Shown here: positions 1 through 8,800 of the stretch, in pieces
Numbering within the stretch: position 1 is the first letter of the stretch
Layout: each line of letters opens with the position of its first letter
DNA from: Planktotalea frisia
Lineage (GTDB): Bacteria; Pseudomonadota; Alphaproteobacteria; Rhodobacterales; Rhodobacteraceae
Length of the DNA: 35,797 nucleotides
Assembly (NCBI RefSeq): GCF_001890925.1
Contig: NZ_MLCB01000140.1
Span: forward strand, 1-35,797
Reading direction: 5' to 3'
The notes under the pieces: model-generated
What the model was told of the DNA's origin: nothing
Databases searched by the model: none
What the model saw: the letters and a program-made list of their open reading frames with translations, nothing else
Program-made: the position numbers and the translations under genes

Positions 1-62
1 TGGTCCTGTGAGAAGCTATACCACTGTATTTGCTTGGTTTATTGGTAATTTAAGAAAGATTT

Positions 63-150
63 TGGTGCCCAGGAGAGGACTCGAACCTCCACATCGTTGC
101 CAATACTAGCACCTGAAGCTAGCGCGTCTACCAATTCCGCCACCTGGGCA
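63..150 (-). tRNA. tRNA-Leu (anticodon CAG)
   Basis: On the minus strand the gene begins with GCCCAGG and ends with CCTGGGC plus a discriminator A and an encoded CCA, so a full 7-bp acceptor stem forms. The anticodon loop TTCAGGT is closed by a CTAGC/GCTAG stem and carries CAG, which reads CUG leucine codons. A variable arm and the GGTTCGAGTCC T-arm are present, as expected of a class II tRNA. A promoter lies just upstream (168-196). Confidence 0.96.
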
Positions 151-167
151 GGTGCCTTAGGAACGGG

Positions 168-196
168 GATTTAGACTTGGGGGCCTTTGCTGTCAA
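168..196 (-). promoter_or_regulatory. Promoter of tRNA-Leu
   Basis: Read on the minus strand there is a perfect -35 TTGACA (191-196), a 17-bp spacer and a -10-like TAAATC (168-173), with the tRNA starting about 18 bp further on. A consensus -35 with a weak -10 is common in Rhodobacteraceae. An 8-1-8 palindrome ends 2 bp upstream of the -35. Confidence 0.6.
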
Positions 197-198
197 CG

Positions 199-215
199 GG
201 TTTCGCCGCGAAACC
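199..215. repeat. 17-bp perfect palindrome upstream of the tRNA-Leu promoter
   Basis: Arms GGTTTCGC and GCGAAACC flank one central C. The palindrome lies between the divergent tRNA-Leu gene and the NDUFA9-like gene. No T-run follows on either strand, so it is not an obvious terminator. It could be an operator or a chance dyad. Confidence 0.55.
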
Positions 216-350
216 TATGCAAATCGCGAAGGTCTCAAAGTTTTTCGAACAAACCCGCTGAATTGAGGCGAAATGCACGCTTTAGGCGTCTTGCGAGAGC
301 GTGCAGCGCGGGGTACATCTGCACCAAGCAAAAGACGAAGGACTTCTCGC

Positions 351-1331
351 ATGTCTAAACTTGTCACGATCTATGGCGGCTCTGGTTTCATTGGACGCTA
401 CATCGCCCGTCGCATGGCCAAAGAAGGCTGGCGCGTGCGTGTCGCAGTGCGTCGCCCCAATGAGGCGATGTTCGTGAAGCCGTATGGCTCTGTTGGTCAG
501 GTTGAACCTGTGCTGTGCAATATTCGCGACGATGCGTCTGTTGCAGCGGTTATGCAGGGGGCGGATGCAGTGGTGAACTGCGTCGGAATCCTTGCGCAGA
601 GCGGCAAGAACAAATTCGATGCGGTGCAAGCCGAAGGCGCTGGGCGCGTCGCGCGTTTGGCGGCGGCAGCGGGCATTCAAACGATGGTCCAGATTTCCGC
701 GATTGGCGCTGATAAAGACGCCGCGAGCGAGTATTCCCAGACCAAAGCGCAGGGCGAAGCGAACGTGCTCGCGCACATGCCAAACGCAATGATCTTGCGC
801 CCGTCGATTGTGTTCGGTGCGGAAGATCAGTTCTTCAATCGGTTCGCGTCCATGTCGCGTTTGGGCCCGGTTTTGCCTGTGGTTGGCGCTGATACGAAAT
901 TTCAACCTGTCTATGTGGACGATGTTGCTGCCGCTGCCGTCAAAGGTGTGCTGGGTCAGGCGCATGGCGTCTATGAGCTTGGCGGTCCTGATGTGGCAAG
1001 CTTTCGCGAGTTGATGGAAAAGATGCTCGGTATTGTGCAGCGCCGTCGTTTGATATTGAACGTTCCGTTCTTTGCCGCGCGTCTTATGGCGTTCGCATTT
1101 GATATGCTTGAAAAAGTAACGCTTGGTCTGCTCGCCAATCCGGTTGCGACGCGCGATCAGGTGAAAAACCTTGCCAACGACAATGTTGTTGCGGCAGACG
1201 CCAAGGGTTTTGCTGATCTTGGCATCACGCCTTCTGCGATGGACTCGGTTCTGCCTGAATATTTGTGGCGCTTTCGCCCTTCGGGACAGTACGCGGCGAT
1301 CAAGGATTCAGCGAAGAACTTGCGCGCTTGA
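351..1331 (+). CDS. NDUFA9-like NAD(P)-binding SDR-family protein
   Basis: This 326-residue protein belongs to the atypical short-chain dehydrogenase group that includes the mitochondrial complex I accessory subunit NDUFA9. A Rossmann glycine motif GGSGFIG lies at residues 9-15, and a YSQTK element (Tyr128, Lys132) sits at the place of the SDR YxxxK. The open frame extends 26 codons further up to 273. I prefer the ATG at 351 because an AAGGA ribosome site precedes it at the right distance and the protein then begins directly with the beta-strand SKLVTIYGG. In alphaproteobacteria members of this family are annotated as a complex I NDUFA9 subunit or as a quinone-binding NAD(P)H protein. Its substrate cannot be read from the sequence. 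It converges with the choline-sulfatase gene with only 11 bp between the stops. Confidence 0.85.
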   Translation: MSKLVTIYGGSGFIGRYIARRMAKEGWRVRVAVRRPNEAMFVKPYGSVGQVEPVLCNIRDDASVAAVMQGADAVVNCVGILAQSGKNKFDAVQAEGAGRVARLAAAAGIQTMVQISAIGADKDAASEYSQTKAQGEANVLAHMPNAMILRPSIVFGAEDQFFNRFASMSRLGPVLPVVGADTKFQPVYVDDVAAAAVKGVLGQAHGVYELGGPDVASFRELMEKMLGIVQRRRLILNVPFFAARLMAFAFDMLEKVTLGLLANPVATRDQVKNLANDNVVAADAKGFADLGITPSAMDSVLPEYLWRFRPSGQYAAIKDSAKNLRA

Positions 1332-1342
1332 TAGATCGTAAA

Positions 1343-2857
1343 CTAAGGATCCTCGGAAGCAACGGGTAGGTATGCAAACGCCCATTCGTTGTAGCCGCCT
1401 TCCCCTCGATACCAAAGCACATCGCTGCTCGCGTCTTCATCATGGTTCCAACGTGGTTTTGGCCCGTGATCATAGCCTTTTAGAATGAGCTTGCGCTGAC
1501 GGTGGCTGAGACGAATGTTTGCGGCCAGTTTCGCGCTGTCCCATTTTTGGGCGACCTCTTGTAAGAAGTGCGAAACGCGCTCTTGATGTGCAGGATTGGA
1601 TGCCAGATTGACGCGTTCATGTGGATCGGCCTTGAGATCAAACAACAAGGGTGGATCTTCGGAAGAGGTGATGAATTTATATTGCCCGCGACGGATCATA
1701 AAAATCGGGGCGGTCGTCGCTTCTGCGAGGTATTCTGCGTATACGGGTCTGTCGGGCTGTTCTTGTTCAAAGAAGGTCGTCAAATCGCAGCCCTCTAAGG
1801 GCTCGACATTGCTATCCCAACCGGTTCCTTGAGCGATGCCCATAAAGGTGGGCAGCAGGTCCACCAAAGACGCGGGTGTGGCCACGCGCATGGGTGCCAC
1901 GCCGGGGATTTTCATAAATAGTGGAACCTTGAGCGACGGTTCGAAGAAGTGTTTTTTGAACCACATCCCGCGCTCGCCCAGCATTTCACCGTGATCGGAC
2001 GTGAAGACAATTGCGGTTTGATCCGCTTGTCCTGTCGCCTCTAGTGTCTCAAGGATCGTGCCTATCATTTGATCAAGGTAGCTGATCGAGCCATAGTAAG
2101 CGCGCCGCGCACGGGCGATATCTTCGTCAGAGAAACGCACATCCAGCATGCCAAAATCTGACAGCAAGCGTGCAGAGTGTGCATCATGTTGATCCGCTGA
2201 CAGGGCAGGCACGTCAGGTAGTGGGATGTCGGCGTCTTCATAAAGATCCCAGAACTCTTTGCGACACAAATAGGGTTCATGGGGGTGTGTGTAGGACACC
2301 TGCATGAAGAACGGTCTGTTGTCAGTAGAGCGCGCCATATCATAGAGGTGTTGAACGGCGTTCAGCGTGACCAGAGTGTCAAAATCGATTTGCACAGAGC
2401 GTTCGCACATGCCGGAAACCGTGACACTTCGCGTGTCATTAGTATCGCGTTCGCCCTCATTGTCCCAGTTGGGAGCCCATGCAAAATCGGCGGGGTAGAG
2501 ATCAGGCGTCAGCCGCTGCTCAAAGCCATGATGCTGATCTGGCCCGATGAAATGCATCTTGCCAGACAATGACGTTTGATACCCTGCCGCGCGCAAGTAG
2601 TGGGCGTAGGTGGGGGTGGACGCTGGAAATTCAGTAGCGTTGTCATAAGCCCCGATAGTGGAGCAAAGCTGCCCCGTCGCCATAGACGCACGTGAAGGGG
2701 AGCAAAGCGGAAAGTTGCAATACGCATCCTCAAACACGATCCCGTCGCCTGCGATACGATCAAGGTTGGGAGCGTGACAAAACGTGTTGCCGTACGATTT
2801 CAACGACGCCGCGGTGAGCTGATCGACCTGAATGAACAAGATGTTTGGCTTGGTCAT
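1343..2857 (-). CDS. betC: Choline-sulfatase-like type I sulfatase
   Basis: The 504-residue protein is a formylglycine-dependent sulfatase. The LCSPSR motif has the modifiable Cys52 in C-x-P-S-R, and VDQ (Asp12) and TSDHGEMLGERG supply metal ligands. GAYDNATEF, a YLRAAGYQTSLSGKMH stretch and GPDQHHGFEQRL are characteristic of BetC, which hydrolyses choline-O-sulfate to choline and sulfate. The C-terminal part (RGEGGYNEWAFAYLP) differs from the Sinorhizobium BetC I remember, so the substrate could be a related sulfate ester. No signal peptide is visible, so the enzyme is probably cytoplasmic. GGAG lies 6 nt before the ATG. No choline transporter, betI, betA or betB lies nearby, which makes it an orphan relative to the usual bet operon. 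A maturase for formylglycine must come from elsewhere. Confidence 0.72.
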   Translation of the reverse strand: MTKPNILFIQVDQLTAASLKSYGNTFCHAPNLDRIAGDGIVFEDAYCNFPLCSPSRASMATGQLCSTIGAYDNATEFPASTPTYAHYLRAAGYQTSLSGKMHFIGPDQHHGFEQRLTPDLYPADFAWAPNWDNEGERDTNDTRSVTVSGMCERSVQIDFDTLVTLNAVQHLYDMARSTDNRPFFMQVSYTHPHEPYLCRKEFWDLYEDADIPLPDVPALSADQHDAHSARLLSDFGMLDVRFSDEDIARARRAYYGSISYLDQMIGTILETLEATGQADQTAIVFTSDHGEMLGERGMWFKKHFFEPSLKVPLFMKIPGVAPMRVATPASLVDLLPTFMGIAQGTGWDSNVEPLEGCDLTTFFEQEQPDRPVYAEYLAEATTAPIFMIRRGQYKFITSSEDPPLLFDLKADPHERVNLASNPAHQERVSHFLQEVAQKWDSAKLAANIRLSHRQRKLILKGYDHGPKPRWNHDEDASSDVLWYRGEGGYNEWAFAYLPVASEDP

Positions 2858-2934
2858 GTGTACTCCAATTCCGTATGGAGCGATCTAAGCACAAGTGGGA
2901 TCAGGTAAACAGAGGGTAGGCTTTGGGTGAACCC

Positions 2935-3741
2935 TCAAGCGCTATATCCGACCCAGATCAGGAATATGCCAAAGACAACGCGGTAAATCACATAGGGCGT
3001 AAAGCTCACAGATTTCAGCAGGCGCATCATCAGACTTAACGCCAGCAAGGCTGCGATAAATGCGAAGACAGCAGCGATTGCACCGTCCTTTGCCAATGCA
3101 GCGTCGGCGTCTTTGGCGACTTCCAAACCCAACAATGCGCCAGAGGCGAGGATTGTCGGGATCGACATGAGCATGGCGAGTTTCGCAGCGTCCTCACGTG
3201 CGTAGCCCAAATAGCGGCCAGCGGTGATCGTGATGCCAGAGCGTGAGGTGCCGGGGATGAGGGCGATGGCCTGCCAAAGACCCATGATGAGCGCATCCTT
3301 TAGGGACCATTGCGATGCGATTTTTTCTTGTCCACCTTTTTGATCGGCCCAATACAGAACAAGACCAAAGATCAGCATCGTCCACCCGATCACTGTGACG
3401 GATCGCATCGCGTCATCAAGGCCCGTGACCTTTAGGAACAATCCGAAAATCACCACGGGGATCGTCGCCAAAACCAAGCAAAGCGCGAGCCATGCGCCTT
3501 GGGTGTCGATCTTGCCACGTAGCAATCTGGGAACGCCTGTTATTGCGAGGCGCACATCGCTCCAAAAATAGATCACTACAGCGAAAAGCGTGCCTACGTG
3601 GACGGCAACGTCGATGACTTGGCCTTGATCCGCCATGCCTGTGAGCTTGGGAAGGAGGATTAAGTGACCCGATGAGGAGATCGGCAGGAACTCTGTAATG
3701 CCTTGGATGACGGCCACAAGGAAAAGGTGAAAGAGCGACAT
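2935..3741 (-). CDS. uppP: Undecaprenyl-diphosphatase UppP (BacA family)
   Basis: This 268-residue integral membrane enzyme dephosphorylates undecaprenyl pyrophosphate to recycle the lipid carrier used for peptidoglycan and other envelope glycans. The first conserved region reads QGITEFLPISSSGHL, with the Q/E-x3-E pair at Gln13 and Glu17 and His26. The second, PGTSRSG, lies at residues 163-169 with Arg167. About eight hydrophobic segments and the length fit the family. It is transcribed toward betC, with a 77-bp gap that holds a short CTCCA/TGGAG dyad near betC. The upstream region is shared with the gltD operon and contains a strong palindrome (3809-3823). Confidence 0.95.
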   Translation of the reverse strand: MSLFHLFLVAVIQGITEFLPISSSGHLILLPKLTGMADQGQVIDVAVHVGTLFAVVIYFWSDVRLAITGVPRLLRGKIDTQGAWLALCLVLATIPVVIFGLFLKVTGLDDAMRSVTVIGWTMLIFGLVLYWADQKGGQEKIASQWSLKDALIMGLWQAIALIPGTSRSGITITAGRYLGYAREDAAKLAMLMSIPTILASGALLGLEVAKDADAALAKDGAIAAVFAFIAALLALSLMMRLLKSVSFTPYVIYRVVFGIFLIWVGYSA

Positions 3742-3808
3742 GAAAGGGCTTTCTAACTAATTTGCCCCCTCCTACCTGAGTGCGATTCGTGAGGGAAGAC
3801 AGACTTTA

Positions 3809-3823
3809 GGTCCGATTCGGACC
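3809..3823. promoter_or_regulatory. 7-1-7 palindrome in the uppP/gltD divergent region
   Basis: GGTCCGA and TCGGACC flank a single central T. An outer TTTA/TAAA pair extends the symmetry with one extra base. The element lies between the divergent uppP and gltD genes, so it may be an operator for either. I do not recognise the binding protein. Confidence 0.5.
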
Positions 3824-3969
3824 ATAAATTGGTCGATCAGGCAGTGATCGTCGCCAATCCATCACATATTTTTAGGATATAGGTAACTCTTTATGACTTT
3901 TATTCTGTTCACGTGTTTTATATGAAGGCCAGACCGAGGATTTCCTCAGGCAACAGGAGTGATGTGACA

Positions 3970-5406
3970 ATGGCCAAGCAACCGATGCTTAAATTCGTAT
4001 CCGTCGAGCGCGATATGCCAACGAAGCGCGCGCCTGATTTGCGCAACAAGGACTTCGGCGAAATTTACGCTGAATACGCGGGCGAGAAGGCGAAAGAGCA
4101 ATCGAGCCGCTGTTCCCAGTGCGGCGTTCCTTATTGTCAAACGCATTGCCCTTTGCACAACAACATCCCCGATTGGCTTCGCCTTACGGCAGAAGGTCGT
4201 TTGCAGGAGGCCTATGAGGTTTCCCAAGCAACCAACACCTTCCCTGAAATTTGCGGTCGCATCTGCCCTCAAGATCGTCTGTGTGAAGGCAACTGCGTTA
4301 TCGAAAGCTCCGGCCATGGCACTGTCACCATCGGTTCCGTTGAGAAATACATCACTGATACAGCGTGGGAAAACGGTTGGGTTAAAGTGATCAAGCCGCA
4401 CTCCGAGCGCACTGAAAGCGTCGGCATTATTGGAGCTGGACCCGGTGGTTTGGCTGCGGCTGACGTGCTGCGCCGCCAAGGTGTGCAGGTCACGATCTAT
4501 GATCGTTATGACCGCGCGGGCGGTTTGTTGACCTATGGTATCCCGGGCTTCAAGCTTGAGAAGGATGTTGTGATGCGCCGTAATGATCAGCTTGCTGAGG
4601 GTGGTGTCACCTTCAAGCTGAATTGCAATGTGGGCGAAGACATCTCCTTTGCGGATATCCAAGCGGCCCATGATGCGGTGATCATCGCGACGGGTGTTTA
4701 CAAAACCCGCGAACTTGCTGGCCCCGGTTCTGGTGCCAAGGGGATCGAGCGCGCGATTGATTATCTCACGGCCTCCAACCGCAAAAGCTTTGGTGACGAT
4801 GTGCCTGAGTTCGACGATGGTCAGCTAGATGCCAAGGGCAAGCGCGTCGTTGTCATCGGCGGCGGCGACACGGCGATGGACTGCGTGCGCACAGCGATCC
4901 GTCAGGGCGCGACATCGGTGAAATGTCTTTACCGTCGTGACAAAGCGAACATGCCCGGTTCCATGCGCGAAGTGCAAAATGCGGAAGAAGAGGGCGTCGT
5001 GTTTGAATGGCTCTCTGCACCCAAGGGTTTCACTGGTGACCCCTCTGTGACTGGCGTGATCGTGCAGAAAATGCGTCTCGGCGCGCCGGATGCGACGGGT
5101 CGTCAGGCACCCGAAGTGATCGAGGGCGCGGATTACCTCGAAGAGGCGGATCTCGTGATCAAAGCGCTCGGGTTTGAGCCTGAGGATTTGCCGCAGCTTT
5201 GGGGCGTTGAAGGTCTTGAGGTCACGCGTTGGGGCACTGTCAAAGCGCAGTTCACGACGGGTGAGACGGACCTAGAGAACGTCTATGCGGTTGGTGACAT
5301 CGTTCGCGGCGCCTCCCTTGTGGTGTGGGCGATCAAAGACGGTCGCGATTGCGCGGAAGCGATCCTTGATAAGTTGAACGCCAGTGCTGCGGTTGCGGCG
5401 GAATGA
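3970..5406 (+). CDS. gltD: Glutamate synthase (NADPH) small subunit
   Basis: The 478-residue beta subunit of glutamate synthase feeds electrons from NADPH through FAD and iron-sulfur clusters to GltB. Two N-terminal cysteine groups (Cys48, 51, 56, 60 and Cys95, 99, 105, 109) bind 4Fe-4S clusters. GAGPGG at 155-160 is the FAD Rossmann motif, and VIGGGDTAMDC near 295 is the NADPH site. The C-terminal AVGDIVRGASLVVWAI element is also typical. I chose the ATG at 3970 over the upstream in-frame ATG at 3913 because an AGGAG precedes it and homologues start with a similar M-x-K-x-x-M-L-K-F. The stop overlaps the start of the GFA gene (ATGA), which suggests coupled translation. Confidence 0.96.
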   Translation: MAKQPMLKFVSVERDMPTKRAPDLRNKDFGEIYAEYAGEKAKEQSSRCSQCGVPYCQTHCPLHNNIPDWLRLTAEGRLQEAYEVSQATNTFPEICGRICPQDRLCEGNCVIESSGHGTVTIGSVEKYITDTAWENGWVKVIKPHSERTESVGIIGAGPGGLAAADVLRRQGVQVTIYDRYDRAGGLLTYGIPGFKLEKDVVMRRNDQLAEGGVTFKLNCNVGEDISFADIQAAHDAVIIATGVYKTRELAGPGSGAKGIERAIDYLTASNRKSFGDDVPEFDDGQLDAKGKRVVVIGGGDTAMDCVRTAIRQGATSVKCLYRRDKANMPGSMREVQNAEEEGVVFEWLSAPKGFTGDPSVTGVIVQKMRLGAPDATGRQAPEVIEGADYLEEADLVIKALGFEPEDLPQLWGVEGLEVTRWGTVKAQFTTGETDLENVYAVGDIVRGASLVVWAIKDGRDCAEAILDKLNASAAVAAE

Positions 5407-5831
5407 GTGCTGCACAAATAGAAGGACATTGCCTGTGCGGGGAAGTTACCGCGCGCGCGATTATGTCCAAGCCGATGATGCGCGCGTGCCATTGCGATAT
5501 GTGTCGGAGCCACACCAGCTCTATGTTTATGTCGCTAGGCATTGATGAGGGCAGCTTGAGCCTTGAAGGACCTGTGAAGACCTATCGCTCAAGCGAATGG
5601 GCTGAACGTGGGTTTTGTGGAACATGTGGCTCAACGCTATTTTACGGCACGGTAAAAGATGGCGCTCGCCACCCTTCTGCGGGTTTGTTCGAAAACGCGG
5701 CCAACGCAGACCTGAAATTGGAATTTTTTGCTGATCAAGCCCCTGGCTACGCATTGGCAGGCACACATCGCAAGATGACTGCCAAAGAAACGATTGCGCT
5801 CTTCGCGCCCGAAACAGGAGAAGATCAATGA
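5403..5831 (+). CDS. GFA (glutathione-dependent formaldehyde-activating/CENP-V) family protein
   Basis: This 142-residue protein has the zinc-binding cysteine pattern of the GFA fold: C10-x-C12, C29-H-C31-x2-C34 and C72-x2-C75. The founding member Gfa was described as a glutathione-formaldehyde condensing enzyme, but most relatives have no known reaction, so none is assigned here. The gene overlaps gltD by 4 nt at its start and gltB by 4 nt at its end, so all three are almost certainly co-transcribed and translationally coupled. That placement hints at a role tied to glutamate synthesis or its metal or thiol chemistry, which is inference only. Confidence 0.87.
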   Translation: MSAAQIEGHCLCGEVTARAIMSKPMMRACHCDMCRSHTSSMFMSLGIDEGSLSLEGPVKTYRSSEWAERGFCGTCGSTLFYGTVKDGARHPSAGLFENAANADLKLEFFADQAPGYALAGTHRKMTAKETIALFAPETGEDQ

Positions 5832-8800
5832 CTGTATATGACGCAAACTGGGTGAAGAACGAAGAAGCCAAGCGCGCTTATATGGCCGAAAACGGTCTGT
5901 ATGATGAGAACGAAGAGCACAGCTCTTGCGGCGTCGGTCTTGTTGTCTCGATGGACGGGTCTCCGTCGCGCAAAGTCGTAGAAGCGGGCATTGATGCACT
6001 GAAAGCGATCTGGCACCGTGGCGCTGTGGATGCGGATGGCAAGACCGGCGATGGCGCGGGTATCCATGTGCAAATCCCCGTCTCGTTCTTTTATGATCAA
6101 ATTGAACGCACAGGTCACACCCCGCGCAAAGATCAGTTGATGGCGGTTGGTCAAGTCTTCCTGCCGCGTACAGATTTCGGCGCTCAGGAAACCTGCCGCA
6201 CGATCGTCGAGACCGAAGTTCTGCGCATGGGCTACTACATCTATGGCTGGCGCCATGTGCCTGTGGACATCACTTGTCTCGGTGAAAAGGCCAACGCGAC
6301 ACGTCCAGAGATAGAGCAAATTCTCATCTCCAATTCCAAAGGCGTGGATGAAGATACGTTCGAGCGTGAGCTCTACGTGATCCGTCGCCGCATCGAAAAG
6401 GCAGCAGCAGCGGCAGGCGTCGGCGAGCTCTATCTTGCGTCGTTGTCTTGTCGTTCGGTGATCTACAAAGGCATGATGCTCGCAGAGCAGGTTGCAGTAT
6501 TTTACCCAGATCTGATGGACGAGCGGTTCGAGAGTTCCTTTGCGATCTATCACCAGCGTTATTCTACGAACACCTTCCCGCAGTGGTGGCTGGCGCAACC
6601 GTTCCGCATGCTCGCGCACAATGGTGAGATCAATACGCTCAAGGGCAACATCAACTGGATGAAGAGCCACGAAATTCGTATGGCTTCCAGCGCATTTGGC
6701 GATATGGCGGAAGACATCAAGCCTATCGTGCCGTCCGGGTCATCCGACTCTGCGGCGCTTGATTCCGTGTTCGAAGTTCTCGTGCGCGCGGGTCGTTCTG
6801 CGCCGATGGCAAAGACAATGCTGGTGCCTGAGTCGTGGTCCAAGCAAGCGATGGAATTGCCGCAAAGCTGGCGGGATATGTATTCCTATTGCAACTCCGT
6901 GATGGAGCCTTGGGATGGTCCCGCCGCCCTTGCCATGACCGATGGTCGTTGGGTCTGCGCTGGTCTGGATCGCAATGGTCTGCGTCCAATGCGCTACGTT
7001 GTAACGGGCGATGGCCTGCTGATCGCAGGATCAGAGGCGGGCATGGTTCCGATTGACGAAGCAACTGTCGTTGAAAAGGGCGCGCTTGGTCCGGGTCAAA
7101 TGCTGGCTGTGGATATGAAAAAAGGCCAGATGTTCCGCGACGGCGAGATCAAAGACAAGCTTGCTGCGGCGCTGCCATTTGGCGAATGGGTCGGCAAGAT
7201 CAACGAACTTGATAGCGCGTTGGCGTCTGTCACCGAAAAGGCGATCTATTCCGGTGGCGAGTTGCGCAAGCGTCAGATCGCGGCTGGTTATACCATTGAA
7301 GAGCTAGAGCAAATTCTCGCGCCAATGGCAGAGGATGGCAAAGAAACGCTCGCGTCTATGGGGGATGATACGCCATCTGCTGTTCTGTCCAAGAAATACC
7401 GCCCTTTGAGCCACTTCTTCCGTCAGAACTTCTCTCAAGTTACCAACCCGCCGATTGATAGCCTTCGCGAATTCCGCGTTATGAGCCTTAAGACGCGTTT
7501 TGGGAACCTCAAGAACGTGTTGGACGAAAGCTCTGCTCAGACCGAAATTCTCGTGCTCGACAGCCCTTTCGTGGGCAACGCGCAGTGGGATGAGCTCACG
7601 CGCAATTTCAACGCTGATTTGGTGACGATTGACTGTACTTTTGAGCGTGGCACAAACGCTTTGCAAGAGGGTCTTGCGCGTATTCGTGCAGAGGCTGAGG
7701 ATGCTGTGCGCTCGGGCGCTGGGCACATCGTTCTGACGGATCAAGCGCAGGGTGAAGACAAAGTCGGCATGCCGATGATCCTTGCGACGTCTGCGGTGCA
7801 TAGCCACCTGACGCGCAAGGGTTTGCGGACCTTCTGTTCCCTCAACGTGCGCGCCGCTGAGTGTATTGACCCGCATTATTTCGCGGTACTCATTGGCTGT
7901 GGCGCGACGGTTGTGAATGCGTATCTGGCCGAAGATTCCCTTGCCGATCGTATCGGTCGCGACCTGCTCGATTGCACCCTAACCGAAGCTGTCGCGCGTT
8001 ATCGCGAAGCGATTGATCAGGGCTTGCTCAAGATCATGGCGAAGATGGGTATCTCTGTTGTGTCCTCTTATCGCGGTGGTCTGAACTTCGAGGCGGTTGG
8101 CCTGTCGCGCGCGATGTGTGCTGAATTCTTCCCCGGTATGACATCCCGCATCAGCGGCATTGGTGTCTCTGGCATACAGTTCAAAGCGGAAGAAATTCAC
8201 GCGTTGGGCTGGCAGGGTGGCCGCGATGTTCTGCCGATTGGCGGCTTCTACAAAGCTCGCAAAAGCGGTGAAACCCATGCGTGGGAAGCGCAGTCCATGC
8301 ATATGATGCAGACCGCGTGTAACACTGGCTCTTTCCAGATGTGGAAGCAGTATTCGGCCAAAATGCAAAGCAATCCGCCGATCAACTTGCGCGATTTGTT
8401 GGCCATCAAGCCAATGGGCGAAGCAATCAATGTTGATGAAGTGGAAAGCGTGACAGCGATCCGCAAGCGTTTCGTCACACCCGGTATGTCTTTGGGTGCT
8501 CTTAGCCCTGAGGCGCATAAGACGCTTAACGTTGCGATGAACCGTATTGGCGCGCGTTCGGATTCAGGTGAGGGTGGCGAAGATCCGGCACACTTCGTAC
8601 CGGAACCGAACGGCGATAACCCAAGCGCGAAGATCAAGCAGGTGGCCTCTGGTCGTTTCGGTGTCACAGCCGAGTATTTGAACCAATGTGAAGAGTTGGA
8701 AATCAAAGTCGCACAGGGCGCCAAGCCCGGTGAGGGCGGTCAGCTTCCGGGAATGAAGGTCACTGACCTCATCGCGCGTTTGCGTCACTCGACCAAAGGC

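Noticed and set aside
1-62. Possible coding end at the left edge
   Set aside because: One frame is open for 15 codons before a TAA, but the translation (Cys/Trp/Tyr-rich) has no recognisable character. I see nothing supportable between the edge and the tRNA.
282-965. Minus-strand 227-codon frame opposite the NDUFA9-like gene
   Set aside because: Its composition (many His, Arg and Cys) is that of a reverse-frame shadow, and the plus-strand protein has clear motifs.
2863-2880. CTCCA/TGGAG dyad upstream of betC as a BetI operator
   Set aside because: The arms are only 5 bp, one arm includes the ribosome binding site, and no betI gene is nearby.
5825-6670. Long minus-strand open frame opposite the start of gltB (also 9011-9739 and 9818-10522)
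   Set aside because: It is the antisense shadow of strongly conserved GltB coding sequence, shows no family features and has no ribosome site.
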